A stretch of DNA of 64,000 nucleotides from CAVTRI01 sp963737075 (GCA_963737075.1 CAVTRI010000001.1:558001-622000), one strand, 5' to 3'. Counted from the first letter of the stretch, positions 33,824-42,650 are shown. Notes: generated by a model not told the origin, from the letters alone. Numbers and translations: made by a program.

Positions 33824-33888
33824 AGAGTTCGAGGTCCTCCCCCCGAGCAACCGTTGTTGAGCGTTTCCGCAGGTCAACGGCCTGCGGA
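33824..33888 (+). repeat. Degenerate copy of tRNA-Gln 3' end and its hairpin (att-like)
   Basis: GTTCGAGGTCCTCCCCCCGAG ends at 33847 and matches the T-arm/acceptor end of tRNA-Gln (26835-26855) with one extra G. 18 nt later TCCGCAGG and CCTGCGGA pair around TCAACGG, mirroring the tRNA terminator whose loop is TCAGCGG. The two copies bracket about 7 kb of mobile and decayed genes, as expected for attL/attR of an integrated element. Confidence 0.6.
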
Positions 33889-33911
33889 GCACGCTTCGGG
33901 GGACGCTTCGA

Positions 33912-34284
33912 GTGCGTCTTGAACACAAGATAAATGATCTCGAATTTCCGCATCCCGGTCTCCTCGGCTTCTACATGAAAGACACCCTCATACCGGTGTC
34001 GATTGCCATGGTTCGATCCCACCGGTCGGTTCGTGAGCGAGACAGACATGGCGCCGTGCCGGACGGCTGTGTCGTGCCAGCTGTGTTACCCGACCGGGTC
34101 CAGCAAGCTCGCGATCGAAGTGCCGCAGGGCCACCTGGCGGCGCTCGGAATCGGGCCGGGCGCGACCATCTCGGTTGGCGGCACGTGCGTTCACTACCGC
34201 CCTGCTGCGGGCTTGACGTGCCTGCCCGCCGTCTCAGTTATGAACTTGACGTCGATGATGATTTTCTGCTATCGTCGGGGTGAC
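33912..34284 (+). pseudogene. DUF192 family remnant
   Basis: FPHPGLLGFYMKDTLIPVSIA in one frame continues as FDPTGRFVSETDMAPC ... KLAIEVPQGHLAALGIGPG in the next, the DUF192 core (small periplasmic/secreted beta protein, function unknown). One extra base near 34006 causes the shift, the N-terminus is missing, and no stop separates it from the amidohydrolase frame. Confidence 0.6.
34246..34275 (+). promoter_or_regulatory. Likely promoter of the amidohydrolase gene
   Basis: TTGACG (34246-34251) and TATCGT (34270-34275) are 18 bp apart. The predicted transcription start (about 34281-34283) is 2-4 nt before ATG 34285, so translation could be leaderless from that ATG. Confidence 0.5.
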
Positions 34285-35526
34285 ATGGCGGACCGTCCGT
34301 CGGTGAGGAGGGCAACTGTGCCGAATGCTGCCGTCGACTTCCCGGTGTTTGACGCTGACAACCACATGTACGAGACCGTCGACGCCTTCACCAGGTATCT
34401 CCCGAAGGAGTACGCGGGCCTCATCAAGTACGTCCAGCTCAACGGACGGGACAAGATCGTGGTCCGTGGCCAGCTTTCCGAGTACATCCCCAATCCCACG
34501 TTCAGCGTGGTGGCCGGGCCCGGCGCGTGGGAGGAGTACTTCAAGCACGGCAACCCAGAGGGCAAATCAACCCGCGAGATGATGGGCGAGCCCCTCCGGT
34601 CCCCCGAGGCGTTCTTCTCCCCTGAGCCCCGGGTGAAGCTGATGGACGAGCAGGGCATCGACCGGGCCCTGATGTGGCCCACCCTGGCCAGCCTCCTCGA
34701 GGACCGGTTGCGGATGGATCCGGAGGCGACCCACGTGGTCATCCACTCCCTCAACCAGTGGATGCACGAGCACTGGACGTTCAACTTCGAGGACCGGATC
34801 TTCCCCGCCCCGGTCATCACCCTGCCGATCGTCAGCGAGGCGATCAAAGAGCTGGAGTGGGTGGTCGACCGCGGCGCCAAGATCATCCTGATCCGTCCCG
34901 CCCCGGTCCCCGGTTACAAGGGGTTCCGCTCCTTCGCTCTCCCGGAGTTCGACCCGTTCTGGCAGAAGGTCGTCGAGGCCGACATCACCGTCGGTCTTCA
35001 CTCTTCCGACGACGGCCTGACCCGTTACTACAACATGTGGGAGGGTCGACCCGACGGCGAGCACCTGCCGTTCGCAACGCCCTCCGCCTTCCTCGACATG
35101 ATGCACCTCACCGGTCGAGGCATCTTCGACACCGTCGCCTCCCTCATCGGCCACGGTCTTCTCTCCCGTTTCCCGACCCTGCGCATTGTCCCCGTCGAGA
35201 ACGGGTCGGGTTGGGTGCGCCCCTTCGTCGACACGCTGGGAGCTTCCTACGCCCACAACCCGCGGCTGTACGCCGAGGATCCGCTGATGGTCCTCCGCCG
35301 CAACATCTGGATCCACCCGTTCCATGAGGAAGACCCCCGTGGTCTCATCCAGCTGATGGGCGCGGACCGGGTGGTGTTTGGCTCCGACTTCCCGCATGCC
35401 GAGGGCATGTCGGACCCGATCTCGTACGTCGACGAGCTGGAAGGCCTGCCAAAGGAAGACATGGCCCGGGTCATGGGTGGCAACCTGGCGGACGCCATGA
35501 AGCTGCCGTTCCCTGCCGCTGCCTGA
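34285..35526 (+). CDS. Amidohydrolase (amidohydrolase_2 / ACMSD-like)
   Basis: A 413-residue TIM-barrel metal hydrolase/decarboxylase of the amidohydrolase-2 family. It starts with FPVFDADNHMYETVDAFTRY (DxN/DxH metal motif), then LMDEQGIDRALMWPTLASL, VGLHSSDDGLTRYY (His), RFPTLRIVPVENGSGW and the C-terminal Asp in RVVFGSDFPHAEGMSDP. Such proteins abound in actinobacteria degrading steroids and aromatics. ATG 34285 could be leaderless; GTG 34318 has a good ribosome-binding site (GAGGAGGG) and is the alternative start. Substrate unknown. Confidence 0.9.
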   Translation: MADRPSVRRATVPNAAVDFPVFDADNHMYETVDAFTRYLPKEYAGLIKYVQLNGRDKIVVRGQLSEYIPNPTFSVVAGPGAWEEYFKHGNPEGKSTREMMGEPLRSPEAFFSPEPRVKLMDEQGIDRALMWPTLASLLEDRLRMDPEATHVVIHSLNQWMHEHWTFNFEDRIFPAPVITLPIVSEAIKELEWVVDRGAKIILIRPAPVPGYKGFRSFALPEFDPFWQKVVEADITVGLHSSDDGLTRYYNMWEGRPDGEHLPFATPSAFLDMMHLTGRGIFDTVASLIGHGLLSRFPTLRIVPVENGSGWVRPFVDTLGASYAHNPRLYAEDPLMVLRRNIWIHPFHEEDPRGLIQLMGADRVVFGSDFPHAEGMSDPISYVDELEGLPKEDMARVMGGNLADAMKLPFPAAA

Positions 35527-35612
35527 TTCGACTGCAGGAGAGGTTGCCGGTCCGCCTGGAAGTCCTGAGGGTACCGGCTCACATTTGATGTCGCCGTAGC
35601 GTTTATCTAGGT

Positions 35613-36089
35613 GTGACGCTCAAGCCCCCGTTCGAGGAGCTGATCTCCAGGTACGGCCAGACTGTCCTGCGCGTGTGCCGGGCGCTCCTGGGGAGCGTCG
35701 ACGCCGATGACGCCTGGTCCGACACCTTCCTCGCCGCCTTGGAAGCCTATCCGCGGTTGTCCGCGGACGCCAATGTCGAGGCGTGGCTGGTCACGATTGC
35801 TCATCGAAAGGCGATCGATGTGCTTCGCCGTGCGGGGCGGCGAGCGATACCGGTGGCCGACGTCCCCGACCAGATCGCCGGCGAGGGAGCCGACCACCAG
35901 CGCCTGGACCTGGCTCCATTGATGGCCGAGTTGCCGGAGCGACAACGGCTCACGGTGGTCTATCACTACCTCGCGGGGTTGCCTTACCGGGAGGTGGCCG
36001 CCATCGTCGGCGGCAGCGCCGACGCCGCCCGCCGGGCTGCCGCCGACGGGATCCGCAGCCTGCAGCGATCGAAAGGAAGCCTCCGATGA
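35613..36089 (+). CDS. ECF-type RNA polymerase sigma factor
   Basis: A 158-residue sigma factor with region 2 (FEELISRYGQTVLRVCRALL, DDAWSDTFLAALEAYPRL, AWLVTIAHRKAIDVLRRAG) and region 4 (PLMAELPERQRLTVVYHYLAGLPYREVAAIVGG). Start GTG 35613. The last codons overlap the start of ogt (ATGA), and ogt in turn overlaps a 2OG-Fe(II) oxygenase. No anti-sigma gene is adjacent. The context suggests control of alkylation-damage repair. Confidence 0.92.
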   Translation: MTLKPPFEELISRYGQTVLRVCRALLGSVDADDAWSDTFLAALEAYPRLSADANVEAWLVTIAHRKAIDVLRRAGRRAIPVADVPDQIAGEGADHQRLDLAPLMAELPERQRLTVVYHYLAGLPYREVAAIVGGSADAARRAAADGIRSLQRSKGSLR

Positions 36090-36706
36090 CAAACCGTGCC
36101 CCTGACAACGACATCACCGAGCTTCTCGACTGGGCCTCACCGTCGGAGAGCCATCTGGCAACCCTGCGAACCGGCCTTGCCGCGCGCGCCGAGTCCGCCG
36201 GCCTGCTCGATGTCGCCTACCGCATGCTCGACACCCCGGTGGGCGGCCTGTTGCTGGCCGCCACACCAGCTGGTCTGGTCCGGGTGGCCTACGAGCAAAA
36301 AGGCGTCGACAGCGTGCTGCACCAGCTCGCCAGCCACGTCAGCCCCCGAATCCTGTTCGCCCCCCGGCGCCTCGACACCGCGGCCCTCCAGCTGGAGGAG
36401 TACTTCTCCGGACGCCGACGTCACTTCGAGCTCCCAGTGGACCTGAGTCTGGCATCGGGCTTCCGCCGCAATGTCCTGTCGTATCTGCCCAGCATCGACT
36501 ACGGCCAGACCGCCACCTACGGCGCCGTCGCGGCGGCGGTCGACAACCCCAGGGCCACGCGGGCCGTAGGTAGCGCGTGCGCTTCCAACCCGCTTCCGGT
36601 GGTCATTCCCTGCCACCGTGTTATTCGCGGTGACGGCCAGATCGGCTCTTACCTGGCCGGACCTCACATCAAAGGCGAATTGCTGAAGCTGGAGGCCACG
36701 GCATGA
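36086..36706 (+). CDS. ogt: Methylated-DNA-protein-cysteine methyltransferase
   Basis: Suicide repair protein removing alkyl groups from O6-guanine or O4-thymine. The acceptor Cys is about residue 176 in VVIPCHRVIRGDGQIGSYLAG; the helix-turn-helix reads YGQTATYGAVAAAVDNPRATRAVGSA. About 45 residues (DNDITELLDWASPSESHLAT ...) precede the normal domain start (YRMLDTPVGGLLLAAT) and could contact the co-encoded sigma factor (speculative). ATGA overlaps on both sides bind it into a three-gene operon. Confidence 0.95.
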   Translation: MTNRAPDNDITELLDWASPSESHLATLRTGLAARAESAGLLDVAYRMLDTPVGGLLLAATPAGLVRVAYEQKGVDSVLHQLASHVSPRILFAPRRLDTAALQLEEYFSGRRRHFELPVDLSLASGFRRNVLSYLPSIDYGQTATYGAVAAAVDNPRATRAVGSACASNPLPVVIPCHRVIRGDGQIGSYLAGPHIKGELLKLEATA

Positions 36707-37440
36707 CGGGGCGCGCGATCGATGCCTTCCGGTCGATCTACGAGCAACGCGTGAACGACGCCAATTGGGCGGCCATCACGACCGAGATGGACGCCGCCGG
36801 GTGCGCGATGACTCCTGAGCTGCTCACCACGACAGACAGGGCCGGGATCAGGAGCCTTTACAAGCACGACAACGCCTTTCGGGCCACGATCAACATGGCT
36901 CAACATCGCTTCGGCGAAGGCGAATATCGGTACCTGAGCCACCCGCTTCCCTTCCCGGTGGGCGAGCTTCGCCACGCGCTGTACCCCCACTTGTTGGCCA
37001 TCGCACGAGACTGGTACACGAAGCTTGGACGGCCGACACCGTGGCCTGACAGCCTTGACGCCTGGCTGGACATGTGCCACGAGGCGGGGCAAACCAAGCC
37101 CACCCCGCTCCTGTTGAAGTACGGCACTGGAGATTGGAACGCTCTGCATCGCGACCTCTATGGCGACCTGGTCTTCCCCCTCCAGGTGGTCATCAACCTG
37201 ACGGAACCCGACGTCGACTACACCGGCGGCGAGTTCGTCCTCGTGGAGCAGCGTCCACGAGCGCAGTCCCGAGCCACCGCCATCTCCCTCCCCCGTGGGC
37301 ACGGGCTCGTCTTCACCACCCGTGACCGGCCGGTCGCGTCGACGCGCGCCTGGTCGGCCTCCCCGGTACGGCACGGGTTGTCCGTCGTGCGTTCCGGTCA
37401 ACGGTTCGCTCTCGGCCTGATCTTCCACGACGCCCGCTAA
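36703..37440 (+). CDS. 2OG-Fe(II) oxygenase (COG3826-like)
   Basis: A 245-residue double-stranded beta-helix dioxygenase. The HxD pair is in NALHRDLYGDLVFPLQVVI, the distal His is probably in SPVRHGLSVVRSGQRF and the 2OG-binding Arg in QRFALGLIFHDAR. Homologues are often found next to ogt/alkA in actinobacteria, and the ATGA overlap with ogt supports a role in alkylation repair (oxidative dealkylation, AlkB-like in logic though a different family). Alternatively it could hydroxylate a protein. Confidence 0.88.
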   Translation: MTGRAIDAFRSIYEQRVNDANWAAITTEMDAAGCAMTPELLTTTDRAGIRSLYKHDNAFRATINMAQHRFGEGEYRYLSHPLPFPVGELRHALYPHLLAIARDWYTKLGRPTPWPDSLDAWLDMCHEAGQTKPTPLLLKYGTGDWNALHRDLYGDLVFPLQVVINLTEPDVDYTGGEFVLVEQRPRAQSRATAISLPRGHGLVFTTRDRPVASTRAWSASPVRHGLSVVRSGQRFALGLIFHDAR

Positions 37441-37485
37441 CGCATGCCCGCACCCGGGACGCAGCTCAGCCGGCAGGCGACTGGT

Positions 37486-38313
37486 CTACTTCACGGTGAA
37501 ACCGGCATCGACCGGAAGTGTGACGCCCGTGATGTAGCGAGCGAGATCGGAAGCGAGGAACAGCACCGCATCGCTGATGTCGCGCGGATGCAGGAGCTCC
37601 ACCGGCAACAAATTGGTGAGGCTGGAGGTCGCATCGGGAAACTCGCTGAGGAACTTCTCCATCGCGTCGTTACGGACCATCATCGTGTCGACGCCCGTGG
37701 GATGGACAGTGTTCACCCGGATCTGATCCTTGGAGAGCTCAACGGCGAACTGGCGCATCAACCCGACCACACCGTGCTTGGCTGCGCCGTACGCTTCGTT
37801 GCCCACAGGCCCGGGAGAGCTCAGCCCCTTGAGCCCTGCCGTAGACGACGTGAGGATGATCGATCCTCCGCCACCGCTCTCTCTCATTGGGGGCACGCAC
37901 GCTCGGACCGTGTTCCAGACGCCGGTGAGGTTTACGGCGATGACCGCGTCCCACGTCGCCTCGAGCTCCTCGTCGGACAATCCGATTCCCATCGACGCGA
38001 TGCCGGCGTTGGCCACGACAATATCGATATGCCCGAACTCGGCAATGCCTGCCGTGACGGCATTTCGCAGCTCGGGGAAGCTGCGAACGTCTGCGCTGCG
38101 CACCAGTGCACGACGCCCCGCCTTTTCCACAAGCTTTGCCGTCTCTTCCAAGTCGTCCTCGGAGGCAAGGGGATAAGGGGCGGCGGGGATGTCGGCGCAA
38201 ATGTCAACGCCGATGATGTCCGCGCCCTCCTCGGCCAGGCGCAGTGCATGCGCCCTCCCTTGTCCCCGTGCCACCCCGGTGATGAATGCGACCTTGCCTT
38301 CGACGAGTGCCAT
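37486..38313 (-). CDS. Mycofactocin-type SDR oxidoreductase
   Basis: A 275-residue short-chain dehydrogenase. The N-terminus GKVAFITGVARGQGRAHALRLAEEGADIIGVDIC is diagnostic of the mycofactocin-coupled SDR group, which holds a non-exchangeable NAD. The catalytic residues lie in LTSSTAGLKGL and NEAYGAAKHGVVGL (Tyr-x-x-x-Lys). It is presumably an alcohol/ketone dehydrogenase that passes electrons to mycofactocin. No mft biosynthesis genes are in the window. Confidence 0.92.
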   Translation of the reverse strand: MALVEGKVAFITGVARGQGRAHALRLAEEGADIIGVDICADIPAAPYPLASEDDLEETAKLVEKAGRRALVRSADVRSFPELRNAVTAGIAEFGHIDIVVANAGIASMGIGLSDEELEATWDAVIAVNLTGVWNTVRACVPPMRESGGGGSIILTSSTAGLKGLSSPGPVGNEAYGAAKHGVVGLMRQFAVELSKDQIRVNTVHPTGVDTMMVRNDAMEKFLSEFPDATSSLTNLLPVELLHPRDISDAVLFLASDLARYITGVTLPVDAGFTVK

Positions 38314-38351
38314 GGATCGAGCATAAGCGTGTCGAAGGTATGGCGCTCAAC

Positions 38352-38786
38352 TCAGTCAGCCACGTTCTGCTTGGCGACGATCCGGGTGGGCGTGACTCGG
38401 ACAACCATCTCAGGAGGCACGGCGTTGCGACGCCCGTACTCCTCGGCACGCGACTCACCCATGTACCGCCTCGCGATGCGGGTGGCCCAGTAGAGGAGTT
38501 CGTCGCTATCCGCCGATGTCGTCGCGGTCCCGGCCACGGTGACAAAGCTGAAAGGCGGCCGCTCGTCGTCCCAGCATAGTGAAACCCTCGGGTCTCGAGA
38601 GATCGCCTTGCCCTTGATCGTGTCAGCGCCCGTCGTGAAGACGACGTCGTCGCCTTCCAAGTCCACCCATACCGGGGCAACGTGCGGAGAGCCGTCCGCC
38701 CGGACGACAGCCAGCTTCGCGGTGCGCGCCGGTGCCGCGGAGATGAACGCTCGCCACCAGCCTTCGGGTGCATCCGTGTAGCCCAT
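38352..38786 (-). CDS. PPOX-class (pyridoxamine oxidase-like) F420/FMN protein
   Basis: A 144-residue split-barrel flavoprotein. The core reads RTAKLAVVRADGSPHVAPVWVDLEGDDVVFTT and GKAISRDPRVSLCWDDERPP, typical of the F420-dependent PPOX group of actinobacteria. It lies 38 nt upstream of the SDR on the same strand, probably one transcript. Substrate unknown. Confidence 0.88.
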   Translation of the reverse strand: MGYTDAPEGWWRAFISAAPARTAKLAVVRADGSPHVAPVWVDLEGDDVVFTTGADTIKGKAISRDPRVSLCWDDERPPFSFVTVAGTATTSADSDELLYWATRIARRYMGESRAEEYGRRNAVPPEMVVRVTPTRIVAKQNVAD

Positions 38787-38876
38787 GGTCGGCCGAGGTT
38801 AATCGCGGTCTCGGCACAGTTTGTCGCTGGTCGCGTCCGTAATGGGCACATGGTCGACTCAGGACGGCCAACGCGT

Positions 38877-39203
38877 CAGGCGGTCACTGGCGGGTCGGTA
38901 GGAGAGCGCTCCCCGTTGACCTCGTGGACGAGGTCGAGGAACCGCGCGATGTCGCCGAGCTGGTGGTCAAGCGATGCCGGAGCCCTTTGGAATGCGCTCG
39001 CAGGGTGGTAACGCCGGCGTCGCGATACAGCCGAAGACGTTGGCGTATGCGGTCGTTGGTGCCGATGAGATTGGTATCGAGCCCGATGCCGATCGGTACC
39101 CGCTTGCGGGCGGCGTCTTTGTTCCCGCCGAGCGACAGGCGCTGCACGTCGCGAATGTCGTCGCCGTAGCCCTGGCGTTCGAACGCCCGGTTGTAGAAGT
39201 TGG
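38877..39203 (-). pseudogene. C-terminal remnant of an LLM-class oxidoreductase
   Basis: The frame reads TNFYNRAFERQGYGDDIRDV ... NKDAARKRVPIGIGLDTNLI ... RQRLRLYRDAGVTTLRAH, the typical end of an F420-type LLM enzyme, then changes frame near 38975 to LDHQLGDIARFLDLVHEVNGE and stops. There is no N-terminal part. Confidence 0.7.
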
Positions 39204-39211
39204 TGGTGGCT

Positions 39212-39420
39212 GATTAATCAGGGCGCGGCCGCCCGATAGAGCGTGGAGTGCGACCACGACATGCATGCCGTGGTCGTCTGCAGCGAATGCGACGAGCCGC
39301 TCGACGTCCGAAACGTGCGCGCCCAAAATCGGGCCCGCATACCCTGTGTCGTCCGCGAGATAACTGATATCGCCACGTCGGTGCGCTCCCTCCCCCGACG
39401 GTCCCTCCGGTCGACTGGAC
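39212..39420 (-). pseudogene. Unidentified gene fragment
   Basis: The frame encodes DISYLADDTGYAGPILGAHV ... DVERLVAFAADDHGMHVVVA ... LHALSGGRA with coding-like composition but no start, and it is cut by a frame change at about 39212. It abuts the LLM remnant, so two partly deleted genes may be joined here. Family not recognised. Confidence 0.4.
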
Positions 39421-39424
39421 CGGG

Positions 39425-40624
39425 CTATGGGGTGAAGACCGGGAGGGTCGCCCATCCACGAACCGCGGACGCGTCCAACCTGGCGTTGTCCTGGTCGATA
39501 TCCCAGGTGGCGAACCTATCCAGCACCTCGTCCAGAGCGAGGCGCCCCTCCAGTCGCGCGAGGGCGGCACCGAGGCAGAAGTGGATGCCATAGCCGAACG
39601 AGAGGTGATGCCCAATGCTCCGATGGATGTCAAAGACATCGCCGTCGGGAGCGAACACGCGGCGGTCACGGTTGGCGGAGGCGGACAGCAACATGATCAC
39701 GCTTCCCTCGGGAACGATCTCTCCGTAGTACTCGACGTCTCGAGTGACGTACCGACAGATCTGGATGGCCGGAGGCTCGAAGCGAAGCACCTCCTCGATG
39801 GCGTTCGGGATGAGCGAACGGTCCTGGACGAGCTCGCGACGTTGGTCGGGGTGGTCGGCGAGCACCTTCCCGGTCCAGGCGATCAGCCGATTCGTTGTCT
39901 CGTTCCCCGCGGCGGCGAGCACGTTGACGAAAGTCAAGATCTCTTCCCTGGTCAGGCGCCGAAGCGTACCTTGATCGTCTTCGAACTCGGTCTGCAAGAG
40001 TTCGGTCATAAGATCGTCGGAGGGGTGCGTGGTTCGCCAGTCGATGTAGTCGCCGAAGAAGGTAGGGTCGGCCAGGTCATTCTTGCTGAAGTCGTTTGGT
40101 AGGCCTGGCCTGCGGCGAACGCGCTCGTGACCGTGCGTTCGGACTGCTTCTTGGTCTTGCTCAGGAATGCCGAGCAGCATTCCGATCACGCGCATCGGCA
40201 TCTGGGCGCCGAGATCAGCGACGAAGTCAAAGCCTCCGCATCCCACGAGCGGGTCGAGGATCTCGGCGCAGAACTGTCGGATCTGCGGCTCGAGCGCGTT
40301 CATTCGCCTCGGGGTGAACACCCGCGAGAGCACTCCGCGATGCGCGCTATGGGCGGGGGGATCCTCGCAGATGAACATGCCTTGTGGGAATGCAAGGTTC
40401 GCCTTGATCATCTCGAGGATCACGCCGCGCGCCGAGCTGAAGGTGGAGTGATCGACCAAACCCTTCTCCACGTCATCAAAGCGGCTCAGGGCGTAGAAGT
40501 CGTGCCGGTCGTTGTAGTAGAGGGGGGCTTCGTCGCGCAGGCGGCGGAACACCTGGTAGGGGTCGGCGTGGATCGCGAGGTCGTAGGGGTCGTAGTAGAT
40601 GCCGCTGTCGCTGAGCGTCGTCAC
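39425..40624 (-). CDS. Cytochrome P450
   Basis: Soluble bacterial class I P450, 399 residues. The I-helix oxygen-binding motif is AAAGNETTNRL, ExxR is in AIEEVLRFEPPA, and the haem Cys is in FGYGIHFCLGAALARLEG. It needs ferredoxin and reductase partners not seen here. It is divergently transcribed from a second P450 (111-nt gap). Such P450s in F420/mycofactocin-rich actinobacteria often act on steroids, fatty acids or terpenes; the substrate is not readable. Confidence 0.95.
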   Translation of the reverse strand: MTTLSDSGIYYDPYDLAIHADPYQVFRRLRDEAPLYYNDRHDFYALSRFDDVEKGLVDHSTFSSARGVILEMIKANLAFPQGMFICEDPPAHSAHRGVLSRVFTPRRMNALEPQIRQFCAEILDPLVGCGGFDFVADLGAQMPMRVIGMLLGIPEQDQEAVRTHGHERVRRRPGLPNDFSKNDLADPTFFGDYIDWRTTHPSDDLMTELLQTEFEDDQGTLRRLTREEILTFVNVLAAAGNETTNRLIAWTGKVLADHPDQRRELVQDRSLIPNAIEEVLRFEPPAIQICRYVTRDVEYYGEIVPEGSVIMLLSASANRDRRVFAPDGDVFDIHRSIGHHLSFGYGIHFCLGAALARLEGRLALDEVLDRFATWDIDQDNARLDASAVRGWATLPVFTP

Positions 40625-40735
40625 CGCGCCTCCAGTGGTCTCGATACGAAGTATGGATTCCCGCCGCTGAGTATGGCATCAATGTGATGCTCGCGCTAAG
40701 GTCGGCGCCCGTGACGTCTGCCAGGAGGGGAAAGC

Positions 40736-41962
40736 ATGACGCGTAGACAGTTGAACGCGAATCTCTTCGGTGAGGCCTTCAAGGAGGACCCGTTCTCCAT
40801 CTACGAGGAGATCCGAGCGGTCGGAAACGTCGTGTGGAACGAGCGACTGCCCGGCTGGATGGTGGTCGGCTACGAAGAAGGCATCGCGGTGTTGACAGAC
40901 CCGGGAGATCGGTTCGCCATTCTCTCCGGCGACCCGGAGCTGACCTTCTGGTTCGAGGCACCGAACATGATTACCGTCGACGGGCCCGAGCACCGGCGCC
41001 TTCGGGGGGCTCTTTCTCCGCTGTTTACTCGTGGCGCCATTGCGAAATGGGAGCGACGTGTCGCAGAGGTTGTCGACGAACTTATGGCGCCGTTGGTAGC
41101 CGGCAATGATCGGTTCGACTTGATCGCGGACTTCACCATGCTTCCAACAGTGATCGTTGCGGACATGCTCGGGGTACCCGAGGACCGTTACGCCGACTTC
41201 CGCCGCTGGTCTCATGACATCGTCACCAACCTGGCGTTCGGGATGGAGGACGAAGAGAGCCGGGCGGTGCTGCGACGCGCGGCGACCGAGATCAACGATT
41301 ACATCAAGGGGGAGATCGAGCGACACCGGCGCGAGCGTCCGGATGACCTTCTCACGACGATGCTCGACCTGGAAGGGGATCAGGCAATGAGCAGCGACGA
41401 GATTCGTTCGACAGCGATCCTGCTCCTCGTCGCCGGGTACGACACGACGGCCAAGACCATGTCGAACTGCTTGATCGCTCTGGAACGCCATCCTGAGCAG
41501 CGACGCCAGGTCGCGGCCAACCCCTCCCGGGTACCCGCTGCCGTCGAGGAGGGGCTGCGATGGCTCGGCCCGGTCCAATGGAACCCCCGCCGCGCGCTGA
41601 AGGACGCGGTCGTGGACGGCCAGCAGATAGCCGCCGGGGACACCCTGTTCGTGTTGAACGCGGCAGCCAATCGCGACCCTCGCCGCTGGCCGCAACCGGG
41701 GCAGTTCGACGTAAACCGGGAGGCCAAATCGCATTTGGCCTTCGGCTACGGACCTCACCTCTGCCTCGGCGCTCCCTTGGCCCGGCTTGAAACCAAAATG
41801 GCCGTAGAGAAGCTCCTACGAGTAGCCCCCGAGTACCGCCTCTGCGACATTGACTTCGGCAAGTCGCTCTTCATTCGCGGACCTGAGCGCGGCACGATCG
41901 AAGTCGGCGCCCGTTCCGCCGGCTCGCCGGAGGCTCCCGATGGGCAGCGGGCAAGGGTCTGA
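40736..41962 (+). CDS. Cytochrome P450
   Basis: A 408-residue bacterial P450. The I-helix motif is LLVAGYDTTAKTM, ExxR is in AAVEEGLRWLGPVQ, and the haem Cys is in FGYGPHLCLGAPLARLETK. The gene is followed after 3 nt by a TetR regulator on the same strand, which probably controls this P450 pair. ATG 40736 preceded by GGGGAAAGC. Confidence 0.95.
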   Translation: MTRRQLNANLFGEAFKEDPFSIYEEIRAVGNVVWNERLPGWMVVGYEEGIAVLTDPGDRFAILSGDPELTFWFEAPNMITVDGPEHRRLRGALSPLFTRGAIAKWERRVAEVVDELMAPLVAGNDRFDLIADFTMLPTVIVADMLGVPEDRYADFRRWSHDIVTNLAFGMEDEESRAVLRRAATEINDYIKGEIERHRRERPDDLLTTMLDLEGDQAMSSDEIRSTAILLLVAGYDTTAKTMSNCLIALERHPEQRRQVAANPSRVPAAVEEGLRWLGPVQWNPRRALKDAVVDGQQIAAGDTLFVLNAAANRDPRRWPQPGQFDVNREAKSHLAFGYGPHLCLGAPLARLETKMAVEKLLRVAPEYRLCDIDFGKSLFIRGPERGTIEVGARSAGSPEAPDGQRARV

Positions 41963-41965
41963 GCA

Positions 41966-42610
41966 GTGCCGATGCAGCGCCGGCGGCCGACGAACGAGGA
42001 GAACTCGCAACGGCGCCGATACGACAGCCCTCTCCGCCGCCAGAGAGCAGCCGAAACCCGTCAGCGCATCATTACTGCCGGCTCCGAGCTGCTTCACCAC
42101 GTTCCGATTTGGAACTGGCGAGAGCTCACCATCAGGGCAGTAGCCAAACGGGCTGGAGTCAACGAGCGGACGGTGTACCGATACTTTCCCAGCGAACGGG
42201 ACCTGCGGAACGCGGTATTGCACCGGCTCGAGCAGGAGGCCGACGTCGAGTTGGACGGGATGAGGCTCGAAGACATCGCGAGCGTCACCCGGAAGATCCT
42301 CACGTACACCTCTTCGTTTCCCTTGGCGCCCCGCCAAGTGCGCGATCCGACAGTCGCGGCCGCGAACCGGCGCCAGCGGGACGCCCTGCTCGACGCCGTC
42401 GCACCGCACACCGAGCGCTGGGCGCCAGCGGACCGAGTCGTCGCCGCTGGCATGTTCGATGTGCTCTGGAGCGTGGTCAACTACGAACGCCTGGTGACGG
42501 ACTGGGAGCTCAAACCCGAAGAGGCGATCGGCGGCATCACCTGGATCGTAGAACTTGTCGAGGAAGCCGTCCGCGAAGGCCGACACCCGTCCGGGACTCC
42601 GACGCCCTGA
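41966..42610 (+). CDS. TetR-family transcriptional regulator
   Basis: A 214-residue regulator with N-terminal helix-turn-helix (RQRIITAGSELLHH ... LTIRAVAKRAGVNERTVYRYFPSERDLRNAVL) and a helical ligand-binding domain. A basic, Gln/Arg-rich extension precedes the HTH. Start GTG 41966, immediately after the P450. Ligand and operator are unknown. Confidence 0.9.
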   Translation: MPMQRRRPTNEENSQRRRYDSPLRRQRAAETRQRIITAGSELLHHVPIWNWRELTIRAVAKRAGVNERTVYRYFPSERDLRNAVLHRLEQEADVELDGMRLEDIASVTRKILTYTSSFPLAPRQVRDPTVAAANRRQRDALLDAVAPHTERWAPADRVVAAGMFDVLWSVVNYERLVTDWELKPEEAIGGITWIVELVEEAVREGRHPSGTPTP

Positions 42611-42650
42611 GGGCGCCAAGGACCTCCCAGGCCGTGACAACATTCCGGGA

